Assembly (NCBI GenBank): GCA_021821425.1
Contig: JAKACL010000052.1
Location: forward strand, 1 to 13,316
Source: Pseudomonadota bacterium
Lineage (GTDB): Bacteria; Pseudomonadota; Gammaproteobacteria; Burkholderiales; Thiobacillaceae
Direction: 5' to 3'
Length of the DNA: 13,316 bases
This document shows positions 1 through 8,842 of this stretch, piece after piece (position 1 is the first letter of the stretch; every line of letters starts with the position of its first letter). A program made the translations under genes and the position numbers. The notes beneath the pieces are model-generated. The model made no database searches. It saw nothing but the letters and a program-made list of their open reading frames with translations, and was not told the DNA's origin.

Positions 1-2254
<2,254 letters not shown>

Positions 2255-2258
<4 letters not shown>

Positions 2259-3283
2259 ACATTTCCGCCGACCGTCTGCCCGATCAGCTGTCGCGTGGCC
2301 TCGCCGCGCTCTACGTGGTGGTGGGCGACGAGCCGCTGGCGGCGCAGGAAGCGGCCGATGCCATCCGCGCGGCAGCGCGCGCGGCCGGGCACAGCGAGCG
2401 CACGGTCCATACCGTGCAGGGGCGCTATAACTGGCAGGGCATTTTTGCCAGCGGCGACAATTTCTCGCTGTTCGCCGAGCGCCGCCTGACCGAAATCCGC
2501 ATCCCGTCCGGCAAGCCGGGTGTCGACGGCGCCAAGGCGCTGGAGACCTATGCCTCCCGCCTGCCGGAGGACACGCTCACCCTGATCAGCCTGCCGGGAC
2601 TGGAATGGAAAACCCAGCAAAGCCGCTGGTTTTCCGCCCTGGCCCAAAGCGGCGTGGTGGTCGAGGCCAGGCCCATCGACCGCGCCGCGCTCCCCGGCTG
2701 GATCGAACGCCGGCTGGCCCGGCAGGGCTTGCGCGCCGAGCGTGCTGCGCTGGAATTTCTGGCCGATCAGGTCGAGGGAAACTTATTGGCGGCGCAGCAG
2801 GAGATCGACAAGCTTGCGCTGCTGCTGCCGCCGGGAAGCGTGACGCTGGCCGATGTCGAGCATGCGGTGGTCGACGTCAGCCGGCTGGAGGCCGATGCCT
2901 TGCAGGACGCGCTGTATGCGGGCGATGGCGTGCGCTTTGCCCATATCGTGACCGACCTCCGCGACGCGGGCGAAGCGGTGCCGGCCATTCTGTGGCAGGT
3001 CAGTTCGGCGGTGGGGCTGCTGCTCAGGCTAAAATTGGCCGTGGCCCGGGGCGAGAGCCTGCCCGCGGCGATGCGGACGCTGTGGGGGCGCGACAAGCAG
3101 CGCGCGCCGCAGATCGAGCGGGCGCTGAAACGCCTGCCGCTGAAAAAAATCGAATGTGCGCTGGCCGATCTGGCGCTGATCGACCGCCAGGCCAAGGGGC
3201 TGGAACGTATCGGCGATCCCTGGGATACGCTGCTGCGCATGGGCATGACGCTGGCCCAGCCGGCGGCCAATGGAAAACGATGA
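2255..3283 (+). CDS. holA: DNA polymerase III subunit delta
   Basis: HolA (delta) is the wrench subunit of the clamp loader that opens the beta sliding clamp on DNA. The product is 342 residues, normal for the family. The N-terminus [20 protein letters not shown] (about residues 18-37) and the following block around RIPSGKPG are typical of proteobacterial delta; the remainder covers the helical lid and collar domains ([17 protein letters not shown], then [13 protein letters not shown] near the C-terminus). The start is TTG at 2255, chosen because the N-terminal family similarity begins there. GGAAACGG at 2241-2248 gives a Shine-Dalgarno-like match about 6 bases upstream, and TTGA overlaps the lptE stop. 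The next in-frame ATG lies too far inside. The stop overlaps the proA start region. The start codon is less certain than the gene. Confidence 0.95.
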
Positions 3284-4560
3284 TGGACGTGAAACAGTAC
3301 ATGCAGACGGTGGGCAGGCAGGCGCGCGAAGCCTCGCGCGCGATCGCGCGCGCCGACACCAACCAGAAGAACCGCGCGCTCGCGGCGATGGCGGCGGCGA
3401 TCCGGCGCGACGCGGCCAGGCTGCTGGAAGCGAATGCGCGCGACATGGAGCACGCGCGCCACGCGGGTTACGACACCGCGCTGCTGGATCGCCTGCAATT
3501 GACCGAGAAAACCGTCGCCGGCATGGCCGAAGGCCTCGAGCAGATCGCTGCGCTGCCGGACCCGGTCGGCGAGATCGACGGCCTCAAGTTCCGCCCGTCC
3601 GGCATCCAGGTCGGCAAGATGCGGGTGCCGCTCGGCGTCATCGGCATCATCTACGAGGCGCGTCCCAACGTGACGGCGGATGCGGCCGGCCTGTGCCTGA
3701 AGTCCGGCAACGCGGCGATTCTGCGCGGCGGCTCCGAAGCGCTGCATTCGAACCAGGCCATCGCCGCCTGCGTGCGCGAGGGGCTGGAAACCGCCGGGCT
3801 GCCGGCAACCGTGGTGCAGGTGATCGAAACCACCGACCGCGCCGCGGTGGGCGAGCTCATCACCATGAAGGATTATGTGGATGTGATCGTGCCGCGCGGC
3901 GGCAAGGGCCTGATCGAGCGCATCACCGCCGAAGCGCGCGTGCCGGTGATCAAGCACCTGCACGGCAACTGCCATGTGTATGTCGACGACCGTGCCGACC
4001 TTGCCAAGGCGCTGAAGATCGTCGAGAACGCCAAGACCCAGCGCTACGGCACCTGCAACACCACCGAGTCGCTGCTGGTGGCGCGCGGCGTCGCGGCTGC
4101 CGCATTGCCCGGCATCGGCAGGATGCTGGCCGGCAAGGGCGTCGAAATGCGCGGCTGCCCGGAGGCGCTGGCGATCCTGCGGGGCGCGTGCATCGCGGCG
4201 GACAAGCTGAAAGCCGCGGTGGAATCCGACTGGACCGAGGAATACCTCGGCCCCATCATCGCGGTCAAGGTGGTCGACGACATCGACGCCGCGATAACGC
4301 ACATCAATACCCACGGCTCGCAGCACACCGACGCCATCGTGACCGAGGACTACGGCCGGGCGCGCCGCTTTCTGCGCGAGGTCGATTCGGCCAGCGTGGT
4401 GGTCAATGCCTCGACGCGCTTTGCCGACGGTTTCGAATACGGCCTCGGGGCCGAGATCGGCATTTCCACCGACAAGATCCACGCGCGCGGTCCGGTCGGG
4501 CTGGAAGGCCTGACCAGCCAGAAATGGGTGGTGCTGGGAGACGGCCACGTTCGCGGGTGA
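3283..4560 (+). CDS. proA: Gamma-glutamyl phosphate reductase
   Basis: ProA reduces gamma-glutamyl phosphate to glutamate semialdehyde with NADPH, the second step of proline synthesis from glutamate, in the cytoplasm. The product is 425 residues, near the usual 415-425. Motifs seen are [16 protein letters not shown] (nucleotide-binding start), [22 protein letters not shown], the active-site block YGTCNTTE with catalytic Cys258 (codon 4054-4056), the [13 protein letters not shown] segment and [20 protein letters not shown]. Two consecutive ATGs stand at 3280 and 3283; the second is used here because GGA at 3272-3274 is better spaced, but either overlaps the holA stop (3281-3283). The nadD start follows one base after the stop. 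The usual upstream partner proB is not in this window, so the first pathway step is encoded elsewhere. Confidence 0.97.
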   Translation: MDVKQYMQTVGRQAREASRAIARADTNQKNRALAAMAAAIRRDAARLLEANARDMEHARHAGYDTALLDRLQLTEKTVAGMAEGLEQIAALPDPVGEIDGLKFRPSGIQVGKMRVPLGVIGIIYEARPNVTADAAGLCLKSGNAAILRGGSEALHSNQAIAACVREGLETAGLPATVVQVIETTDRAAVGELITMKDYVDVIVPRGGKGLIERITAEARVPVIKHLHGNCHVYVDDRADLAKALKIVENAKTQRYGTCNTTESLLVARGVAAAALPGIGRMLAGKGVEMRGCPEALAILRGACIAADKLKAAVESDWTEEYLGPIIAVKVVDDIDAAITHINTHGSQHTDAIVTEDYGRARRFLREVDSASVVVNASTRFADGFEYGLGAEIGISTDKIHARGPVGLEGLTSQKWVVLGDGHVRG

Positions 4561-4561
4561 G

Positions 4562-5230
4562 ATGTCGGCTTCGCCGAACCTTACCCTTCCCTCTTCACAA
4601 TCCGTCGGCGTGATGGGCGGCACCTTCGATCCGATCCACTACGGGCACCTGCGTCTCGCCGAGGAGATGGCCGATGCGCTGGGCCTCGAGCGCGTCGTCT
4701 TCATCCCCGCCGGACAGCCGCCGCACCGCGGGGCGCCGCGCACGGCGGCCCGCCACCGGCTGGAAATGGTGCGCCGGGCGATTGCCGGCAACCCGCATTT
4801 CGGCTTGGATGCGCGCGAGGTCGAACGTGACGCGCCGAGCTATACGGTCGATACGCTGACGGCGCTACGCACCGAACTGGGCGCCGAGCGGCCGTTGTGG
4901 CTGCTGCTGGGCGCCGACGCGTTTTTCGGCCTGCCGACCTGGCATGAATGGCGGCGGCTGTTCGAGCTGGCCAACCTTGCGGTGGCGGCGCGGCCGGGCA
5001 CGTCGCTGCTGGATGCGGACGCGATGCCGGCTATGCTGAGAGACGAGGTCGCGCAGCGGCAGCACACGGCTGGGCCCGCCGGCGAGGTGCGCGTCCGGCA
5101 GACGCCGCCGCTCGACATTTCCGCCACCGCCATCCGCGACACCCTGGCACGGCGGGGCAGCGCACGCTATCTGCTGCCCGACGCCGTGCTCGACTATATT
5201 CACGAACACCAACTCTACATACCCTTATGA
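4562..5230 (+). CDS. nadD: Nicotinate-nucleotide adenylyltransferase
   Basis: NadD adenylates nicotinate mononucleotide with ATP to make deamido-NAD, a late step of NAD synthesis. The 222-residue product is of usual size. It shows the nucleotidyltransferase signature GGTFDPIHYGHL (residues 19-30, with the HxGH catalytic pair), the PPHR substrate loop (53-56), SYTVDTL (93-99), the GADAF segment (117-121) and the C-terminal ISATAIR motif (186-192), which corresponds to ISxTxxR. The start at 4562 gives about 15 residues ahead of the first strand, a little more than typical; a GTG at about 4610 would shorten it, so the start is not settled. It lies one base after proA, and its stop overlaps the rsfS start as ATGA. 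The nadD-rsfS-rlmH order is widespread in proteobacteria. Confidence 0.96.
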   Translation: MSASPNLTLPSSQSVGVMGGTFDPIHYGHLRLAEEMADALGLERVVFIPAGQPPHRGAPRTAARHRLEMVRRAIAGNPHFGLDAREVERDAPSYTVDTLTALRTELGAERPLWLLLGADAFFGLPTWHEWRRLFELANLAVAARPGTSLLDADAMPAMLRDEVAQRQHTAGPAGEVRVRQTPPLDISATAIRDTLARRGSARYLLPDAVLDYIHEHQLYIPL

Positions 5231-5586
5231 ACACTGAAGACAAAATCAAACTGATCGTCGATGCCCTGGAAGACGTCAAGGCGCAGGACATCACCGTGCT
5301 CGATACCGGCAAGCTCACTTCGCTGTTCGAGCGCATGGTGATCGCCAGCGGCTCGTCCAACCGCCAGACCCGCGCGCTCGCCGACAATGTGCGCGTCAAG
5401 ATGAAGGCAGCGAACGCCTACGTCGGCAACACCGAAGGCGAGGACACCGGCGACTGGGTGCTGCTCGACCTCGGCGACGTGATCGTCCACGTGATGCTGC
5501 CCGCCGTGCGCTCGCACTACAACCTGGAAGAGCTGTGGGGCGCGGCCGAAGCGGCGCGCGCCCGACACATACAAGCCGATCATTAA
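5227..5586 (+). CDS. rsfS: Ribosome silencing factor RsfS
   Basis: RsfS binds ribosomal protein uL14 on the 50S subunit and blocks joining with the 30S subunit, lowering translation when nutrients are short. The product is 119 residues, typical for the family. Recognisable blocks are the N-terminal helix followed by DITVLDTGKLTSLFERMVIASG (about 21-42, described by its ends D21 and G42), the SSNRQTRALADNV segment (43-55) and the signature WVLLDLGDVIVHVM near residues 77-90, followed by R95, Y98, LE and LW. The ATG at 5227 overlaps the nadD stop (ATGA), which points to translational coupling; a longer open frame runs upstream but overlaps nadD and lacks similarity to this family. The rlmH start follows after 8 bases. 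Confidence 0.96.
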   Translation: MNTEDKIKLIVDALEDVKAQDITVLDTGKLTSLFERMVIASGSSNRQTRALADNVRVKMKAANAYVGNTEGEDTGDWVLLDLGDVIVHVMLPAVRSHYNLEELWGAAEAARARHIQADH

Positions 5587-5594
5587 GTGAAGCA

Positions 5595-6065
5595 GTGAAG
5601 CTGCATCTGATTGCCGTCGGCCACAAGATGCCCGGCTGGATCAATGCGGGCTACGACGACTACGCGCGTCGCATGCCGTCCGACCTGCTGCTCGCGCTCA
5701 CCGAAATCAAGCCGGGTCACCGGGTGGCCGGGGAGGACGGTGCGCGGGCGCGGCAACTGGAAGCCGATCGCATCCTCGCCGCGCTGCCCGCCGGCAGCGT
5801 GCCGGTGGTGCTCGACGAGCGCGGTGCGCAGGTGACGACGCGCGAACTGGCATCGTGGCTGACCGGCTGGATGAATGAGGGCCTGTCACCGGCGTTTGTG
5901 ATCGGCGGCGCCGATGGCCTCGACGACAGCATCAAGGCGCGGGCCGGGAAACTGCTGGGCCTGTCGAAACTGACCCTGCCGCATGCGCTCGCCCGCGTGA
6001 TGCTGGCCGAGCAGTTATACCGCGCCGCCTGTATCATCAAGGGACATCCCTACCATCGGGATTGA
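5595..6065 (+). CDS. rlmH: 23S rRNA (pseudouridine1915-N3)-methyltransferase
   Basis: RlmH is the small SPOUT methyltransferase that methylates N3 of pseudouridine 1915 in helix 69 of 23S rRNA, acting on assembled 70S ribosomes with S-adenosylmethionine. With a GTG start at 5595 the product is 156 residues, almost exactly the family length, and begins MKLHLIAVGHKMPGW as expected. The SAM-binding knot is visible as FVIGGADGLDD (101-111), followed by LTLPHALARVMLAEQLYRA (126-144) and the C-terminal GHPYHR, both conserved signatures. An ATG further upstream (5535) would add residues unlike the family and overlap rsfS, so GTG was preferred. It is 8 bases after rsfS. The final TGA lies within the maf ribosome binding site. 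Confidence 0.96.
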   Translation: MKLHLIAVGHKMPGWINAGYDDYARRMPSDLLLALTEIKPGHRVAGEDGARARQLEADRILAALPAGSVPVVLDERGAQVTTRELASWLTGWMNEGLSPAFVIGGADGLDDSIKARAGKLLGLSKLTLPHALARVMLAEQLYRAACIIKGHPYHRD

Positions 6066-6071
6066 GGGGGG
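6064..6071 (+). promoter_or_regulatory. Ribosome binding site of maf
   Basis: The run GAGGGGGG overlaps the rlmH stop and ends 9 bases before the maf ATG at 6081. It is the clearest purine-rich Shine-Dalgarno sequence in the forward-strand operon and supports the chosen maf start. Confidence 0.6.
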
Positions 6072-6080
6072 TTCCAACAC

Positions 6081-6692
6081 ATGCTGGTCGACAAACGCAT
6101 TTACCTGGCTTCGCAATCGCCCCGGAGGCGCGAACTGCTGAAGCAGATTGGCATCGCCTACGACGTGCTGCCGCTGCGCGCCGTGGCCGGTCGCCTGGAC
6201 GTTGTCGAAGTGCCTCGCGACGGCGAAGCGGCTGCCGATTTTGCGCAGCGCATGGCGGCCGAAAAAGCCGCCTGCGGCTGGCGTGCCGTGGACCTGCGCC
6301 ACCTGTTGCGTTTTCCGGTGCTGGGTGCGGACACGGTGGTCGAACTCGACGGCGACATTCTCGGCAAGCCGCGCGACCGTCTGGATGCCGCCGCCATGCT
6401 GGCGCGCCTGTCCGGACGCCAGCACCAGGTACATACTGCCGTGGCGGTGCATCACGAAGACCGTATGGAATTGCGCTTGTCGTCGAGCCGGGTCCGGTTT
6501 GCCGCGATCGACGCCGCCACCATCGCGCGCTACCTCGAAACCGGCGAATACCTCGGCAAGGCGGGCGCCTACGGCATCCAGGGGCGCGCCGGCGCATTGA
6601 TCGAGCATATCGATGGCAGCTACAGCGGCATCATGGGATTGCCGTTATATGAAACGAGCACGCTGCTGAACCAGTTTGGTTTCGTGATTTGA
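6081..6692 (+). CDS. maf: Maf/YhdE-type nucleoside triphosphate pyrophosphatase
   Basis: Maf proteins hydrolyse NTPs to NMP and pyrophosphate; the YhdE branch prefers dTTP and UTP and has been linked to septum formation control and removal of non-canonical nucleotides. The 203-residue product carries the family signatures in order: [12 protein letters not shown] (9-20), GADTVV (82-87, with the proposed catalytic Asp84), GKP (95-97), the [10 protein letters not shown] loop (159-168) and [14 protein letters not shown] (179-192). The start is well supported by the upstream purine run and by the family N-terminus. It follows rlmH by 15 bases and precedes rng by 16. The maf-rng pairing is common in proteobacteria. 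Substrate preference (YhdE-like) is inferred from overall pattern only. Confidence 0.96.
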   Translation: MLVDKRIYLASQSPRRRELLKQIGIAYDVLPLRAVAGRLDVVEVPRDGEAAADFAQRMAAEKAACGWRAVDLRHLLRFPVLGADTVVELDGDILGKPRDRLDAAAMLARLSGRQHQVHTAVAVHHEDRMELRLSSSRVRFAAIDAATIARYLETGEYLGKAGAYGIQGRAGALIEHIDGSYSGIMGLPLYETSTLLNQFGFVI

Positions 6693-6708
6693 CCCCCGCC
6701 CTCCTGCC

Positions 6709-8160
6709 ATGAGCGAAGAAATCCTCGTCAACGTCACCCCGCAGGAAACGCGCGTCGCCGTATTGCATCTGGGCGCGGTGCAGGAACTCCACATCGAGCG
6801 CGCGCAGTGTCGCGGACTGGTCAGCAATATCTACATGGGCCGCGTGGTGCGCGTGCTGCCGGGCATGCAGTCTGCCTTCATCGATATCGGGCTGGAGCGC
6901 GCGGCCTTCCTGCACGTGGCCGACATCTGGCAGGCGCGGCGCGGCAGCGAGGCCGAGCGCCCCATCGAGCAGATCCTGCACGAAGGCGAGAGCCTGATGG
7001 TGCAGGTGATCAAGGACCCGATCGGCACCAAGGGTGCGCGCCTATCGACCCAGATCAGCTTCGCCGGTCGCTACCTGGTCTACCTGCCGCAGGAATCGCA
7101 TATCGGCATTTCGCAGAAAATCGAAGGCGAGGAGGAGCGCGAACAGTTGCGTCAGAAGCTGCACCGGTTGATGCCGGAAGATGCCACCGGCGGCTTCATC
7201 GTGCGCACCATGGCCGAGACCGCCGAAGACACCGAAATGCAGGCCGACATCGACTACCTGCGGCGTCTGTGGGGCAACATCCAGGCGCGCGGCAATTGCG
7301 TCGTGCCATGCATCCTGTACCAGGATCTCGATCTCTCGCTCCGAGTGCTGCGCGACTTCGTCAACCGCGATACCGCCCGCATCCTGATCGATTCGCGCGA
7401 AACCTACCAGCGCATGGTCGAGTTCGCACAGAACTATACCCATGCCGTGCACGACAAACTGCAACACTACAGCGCCGACCGTCCGCTGTTCGACCTCTAC
7501 GCCGTCGAAGACGAAATCGCCAAGGCATTGGGACGACGTGTCGACCTCAAGTCCGGCGGCTACGTCATCATCGACCAGACCGAGGCGCTGACCACGGTCG
7601 ACGTCAACACAGGCGGCTTCGTCGGGGCGCGCAACTTCGACGACACCATCTTCAAGACCAATCTCGAGGCCGCGCAGTCCATCGCGCGCCAGCTGCGACT
7701 GCGCAACCTGGGCGGCATCATCATCATCGACTTCATCGACATGGACAACGCCGAGCACCAGGAAGCGGTGCTGACCGAACTGAAGAAGGCGCTGGCGCGC
7801 GATCCCACCCGTACTACGGTTTCCGGCTTCTCCGCGCTCGGGCTGGTCGAGATGACGCGCAAGCGGACCCGGGAATCGCTGGCGCATGTGCTGTGCGAAC
7901 CCTGCCCCACCTGCGCCGGCCGCGGCGAAATCAAGACCGCGCAGACCGTGTGCTACGACGTGCTGCGCGAGATCCTGCGCGAGGCGCGGCAGTTCGTCGC
8001 GCGCGAATACCGCATCGTTGCCTCGCAAAGCGTGATCGACCTGTTTCTCGACGAGGAGTCCGGCAGCCTCGCCCAACTCATCGACTTCATCGGCAAGCCG
8101 GTGTCGCTGCAGGTCGAGACGACCTATCCGCAGGAACAGTACGACATCATATTGCTGTGA
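6709..8160 (+). CDS. rng: Ribonuclease G
   Basis: RNase G is a single-strand-specific endoribonuclease of the RNase E/G family that matures the 5' end of 16S rRNA and turns over some mRNAs. The product is 483 residues, the length of RNase G, and lacks the long disordered C-terminal scaffold of RNase E. It shows the N-terminal GRVVRVLPGMQSAFIDIG part of an S1 domain (about 44-61), the 5'-sensor region (about 120-215), the DNase I-like catalytic domain with metal-binding VDVN (Asp298, Asn300) and IDFIDMD (Asp341), and the zinc-link CPTC (Cys399, Cys402). The C-terminus ends in YDIILL, much like other RNase G proteins. No good Shine-Dalgarno is seen before the ATG at 6709. The stop overlaps the following GTG start as GTGA. 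Confidence 0.97.
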   Translation: MSEEILVNVTPQETRVAVLHLGAVQELHIERAQCRGLVSNIYMGRVVRVLPGMQSAFIDIGLERAAFLHVADIWQARRGSEAERPIEQILHEGESLMVQVIKDPIGTKGARLSTQISFAGRYLVYLPQESHIGISQKIEGEEEREQLRQKLHRLMPEDATGGFIVRTMAETAEDTEMQADIDYLRRLWGNIQARGNCVVPCILYQDLDLSLRVLRDFVNRDTARILIDSRETYQRMVEFAQNYTHAVHDKLQHYSADRPLFDLYAVEDEIAKALGRRVDLKSGGYVIIDQTEALTTVDVNTGGFVGARNFDDTIFKTNLEAAQSIARQLRLRNLGGIIIIDFIDMDNAEHQEAVLTELKKALARDPTRTTVSGFSALGLVEMTRKRTRESLAHVLCEPCPTCAGRGEIKTAQTVCYDVLREILREARQFVAREYRIVASQSVIDLFLDEESGSLAQLIDFIGKPVSLQVETTYPQEQYDIILL

Positions 8161-8786
8161 AAACGCTTGCGGCACCCGCGTACTGGAAACCGGCCTGCAC
8201 TGAGCTCGCTGCCGCCGACCCGGTGATGGCCGCGCTGATCGCGCGCTATTCCGATGCCATCCTCGCCAACCGCGGCGACCCGTTCCAGACCCTGGCCCGC
8301 GCCATCGTCGGCCAGCAGATCTCGGTCAAGGCCGCCGACAGCGTGTGGGCGCGTTTTGCCGATTATGCGCAGACCGTCAGGCCCGAGCACATCGCCACGC
8401 TGGAACTCGACGCGCTCGCCGCCTGCGGCCTGTCGCGCCGCAAGGCCGAATACCTGCGCGATCTGGCCGGCCATTTCGTCGATGGCCGCATCGAACCGGC
8501 ACGCTGGAAAAAAATGGAAGACGAGGCGGTGATCGCCGAACTCGTCGACGTGCGCGGCATCGGCCGCTGGACCGCCGAGATGTTCCTGATATTCAGCCTG
8601 CGCCGCCCCGACGTCTGGCCGGTCGACGACATCGGCCTGCAGAAGGCCGTCGCGCTGCAGTATCTCGACGGTGACCGCCCTACGCCCACCTTCCTGCGCC
8701 AGCACGGCGAGCGCCATGCGCCGTGGCGCACCGTCGCCACCTGGTATCTGTGGCGCAGCCTGGATCCGGCGGTGGTGCAGTATTAA
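8157..8786 (+). CDS. Compact AlkA-like DNA-3-methyladenine glycosylase II (HhH-GPD)
   Basis: This base-excision repair glycosylase would remove alkylated purines such as 3-methyladenine from DNA, leaving abasic sites for an AP endonuclease; xth at 12428-13201 encodes one. The 209-residue product has ARAIVGQQISVKAA (48-60), the helix-hairpin-helix LVDVRGIGRWTAEM (129-142) and the catalytic block WPVDDIGLQKA (154-164), with Asp158 matching the catalytic Asp of AlkA, then APWRTVATWYLWR (188-200). It lacks the extra N-terminal domain of the 282-residue E. coli AlkA, so it belongs to the shorter form of the family. The GTG start at 8157 overlaps the rng stop by four bases; no nearby ATG gives the full domain. 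A hairpin terminator follows directly. Exact substrate range cannot be told from sequence. Confidence 0.92.
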   Translation: MKTLAAPAYWKPACTELAAADPVMAALIARYSDAILANRGDPFQTLARAIVGQQISVKAADSVWARFADYAQTVRPEHIATLELDALAACGLSRRKAEYLRDLAGHFVDGRIEPARWKKMEDEAVIAELVDVRGIGRWTAEMFLIFSLRRPDVWPVDDIGLQKAVALQYLDGDRPTPTFLRQHGERHAPWRTVATWYLWRSLDPAVVQY

Positions 8787-8787
8787 A

Positions 8788-8814
8788 AAAACGTCGGCCT
8801 GTGGCCGCCGTTTT
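8788..8814. terminator. Bidirectional intrinsic terminator between convergent genes
   Basis: A 12-position stem joins 8788-8799 with 8803-8814: AAAACG pairs with CGTTTT and CGGCC with GGCCG, with one T-C mismatch (8794/8808) and a TGT loop at 8800-8802. Read on the + strand it ends in TTTT just after the glycosylase stop. Read on the - strand the GC stem is followed by seven T residues (complement of 8785-8791) after the c-di-GMP gene stop. It therefore fits a Rho-independent terminator for both convergent units. Confidence 0.85.
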
Positions 8815-8842
8815 ACCTCCCGGCAGTAGTCCGCTGAAACAG

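Noticed and set aside
2605..3279. Upstream in-frame extension of proA that would give a 651-residue protein
   Set aside because: The extension lies out of frame within holA, is Arg/Gly/Ala rich and has no family similarity; ProA proteins begin near 3283.
2767..4623. Long minus-strand open frame of 618 codons opposite holA and proA
   Set aside because: It is antisense to two genes with clear motifs and its composition (His, Asp, Arg, Ala, Gly rich) is the usual mirror of GC-rich codon bias; no recognisable domain.
7042..8175. Minus-strand open frame of 377 codons opposite rng
   Set aside because: Shadow of the highly conserved RNase G frame; no start signal or domain.
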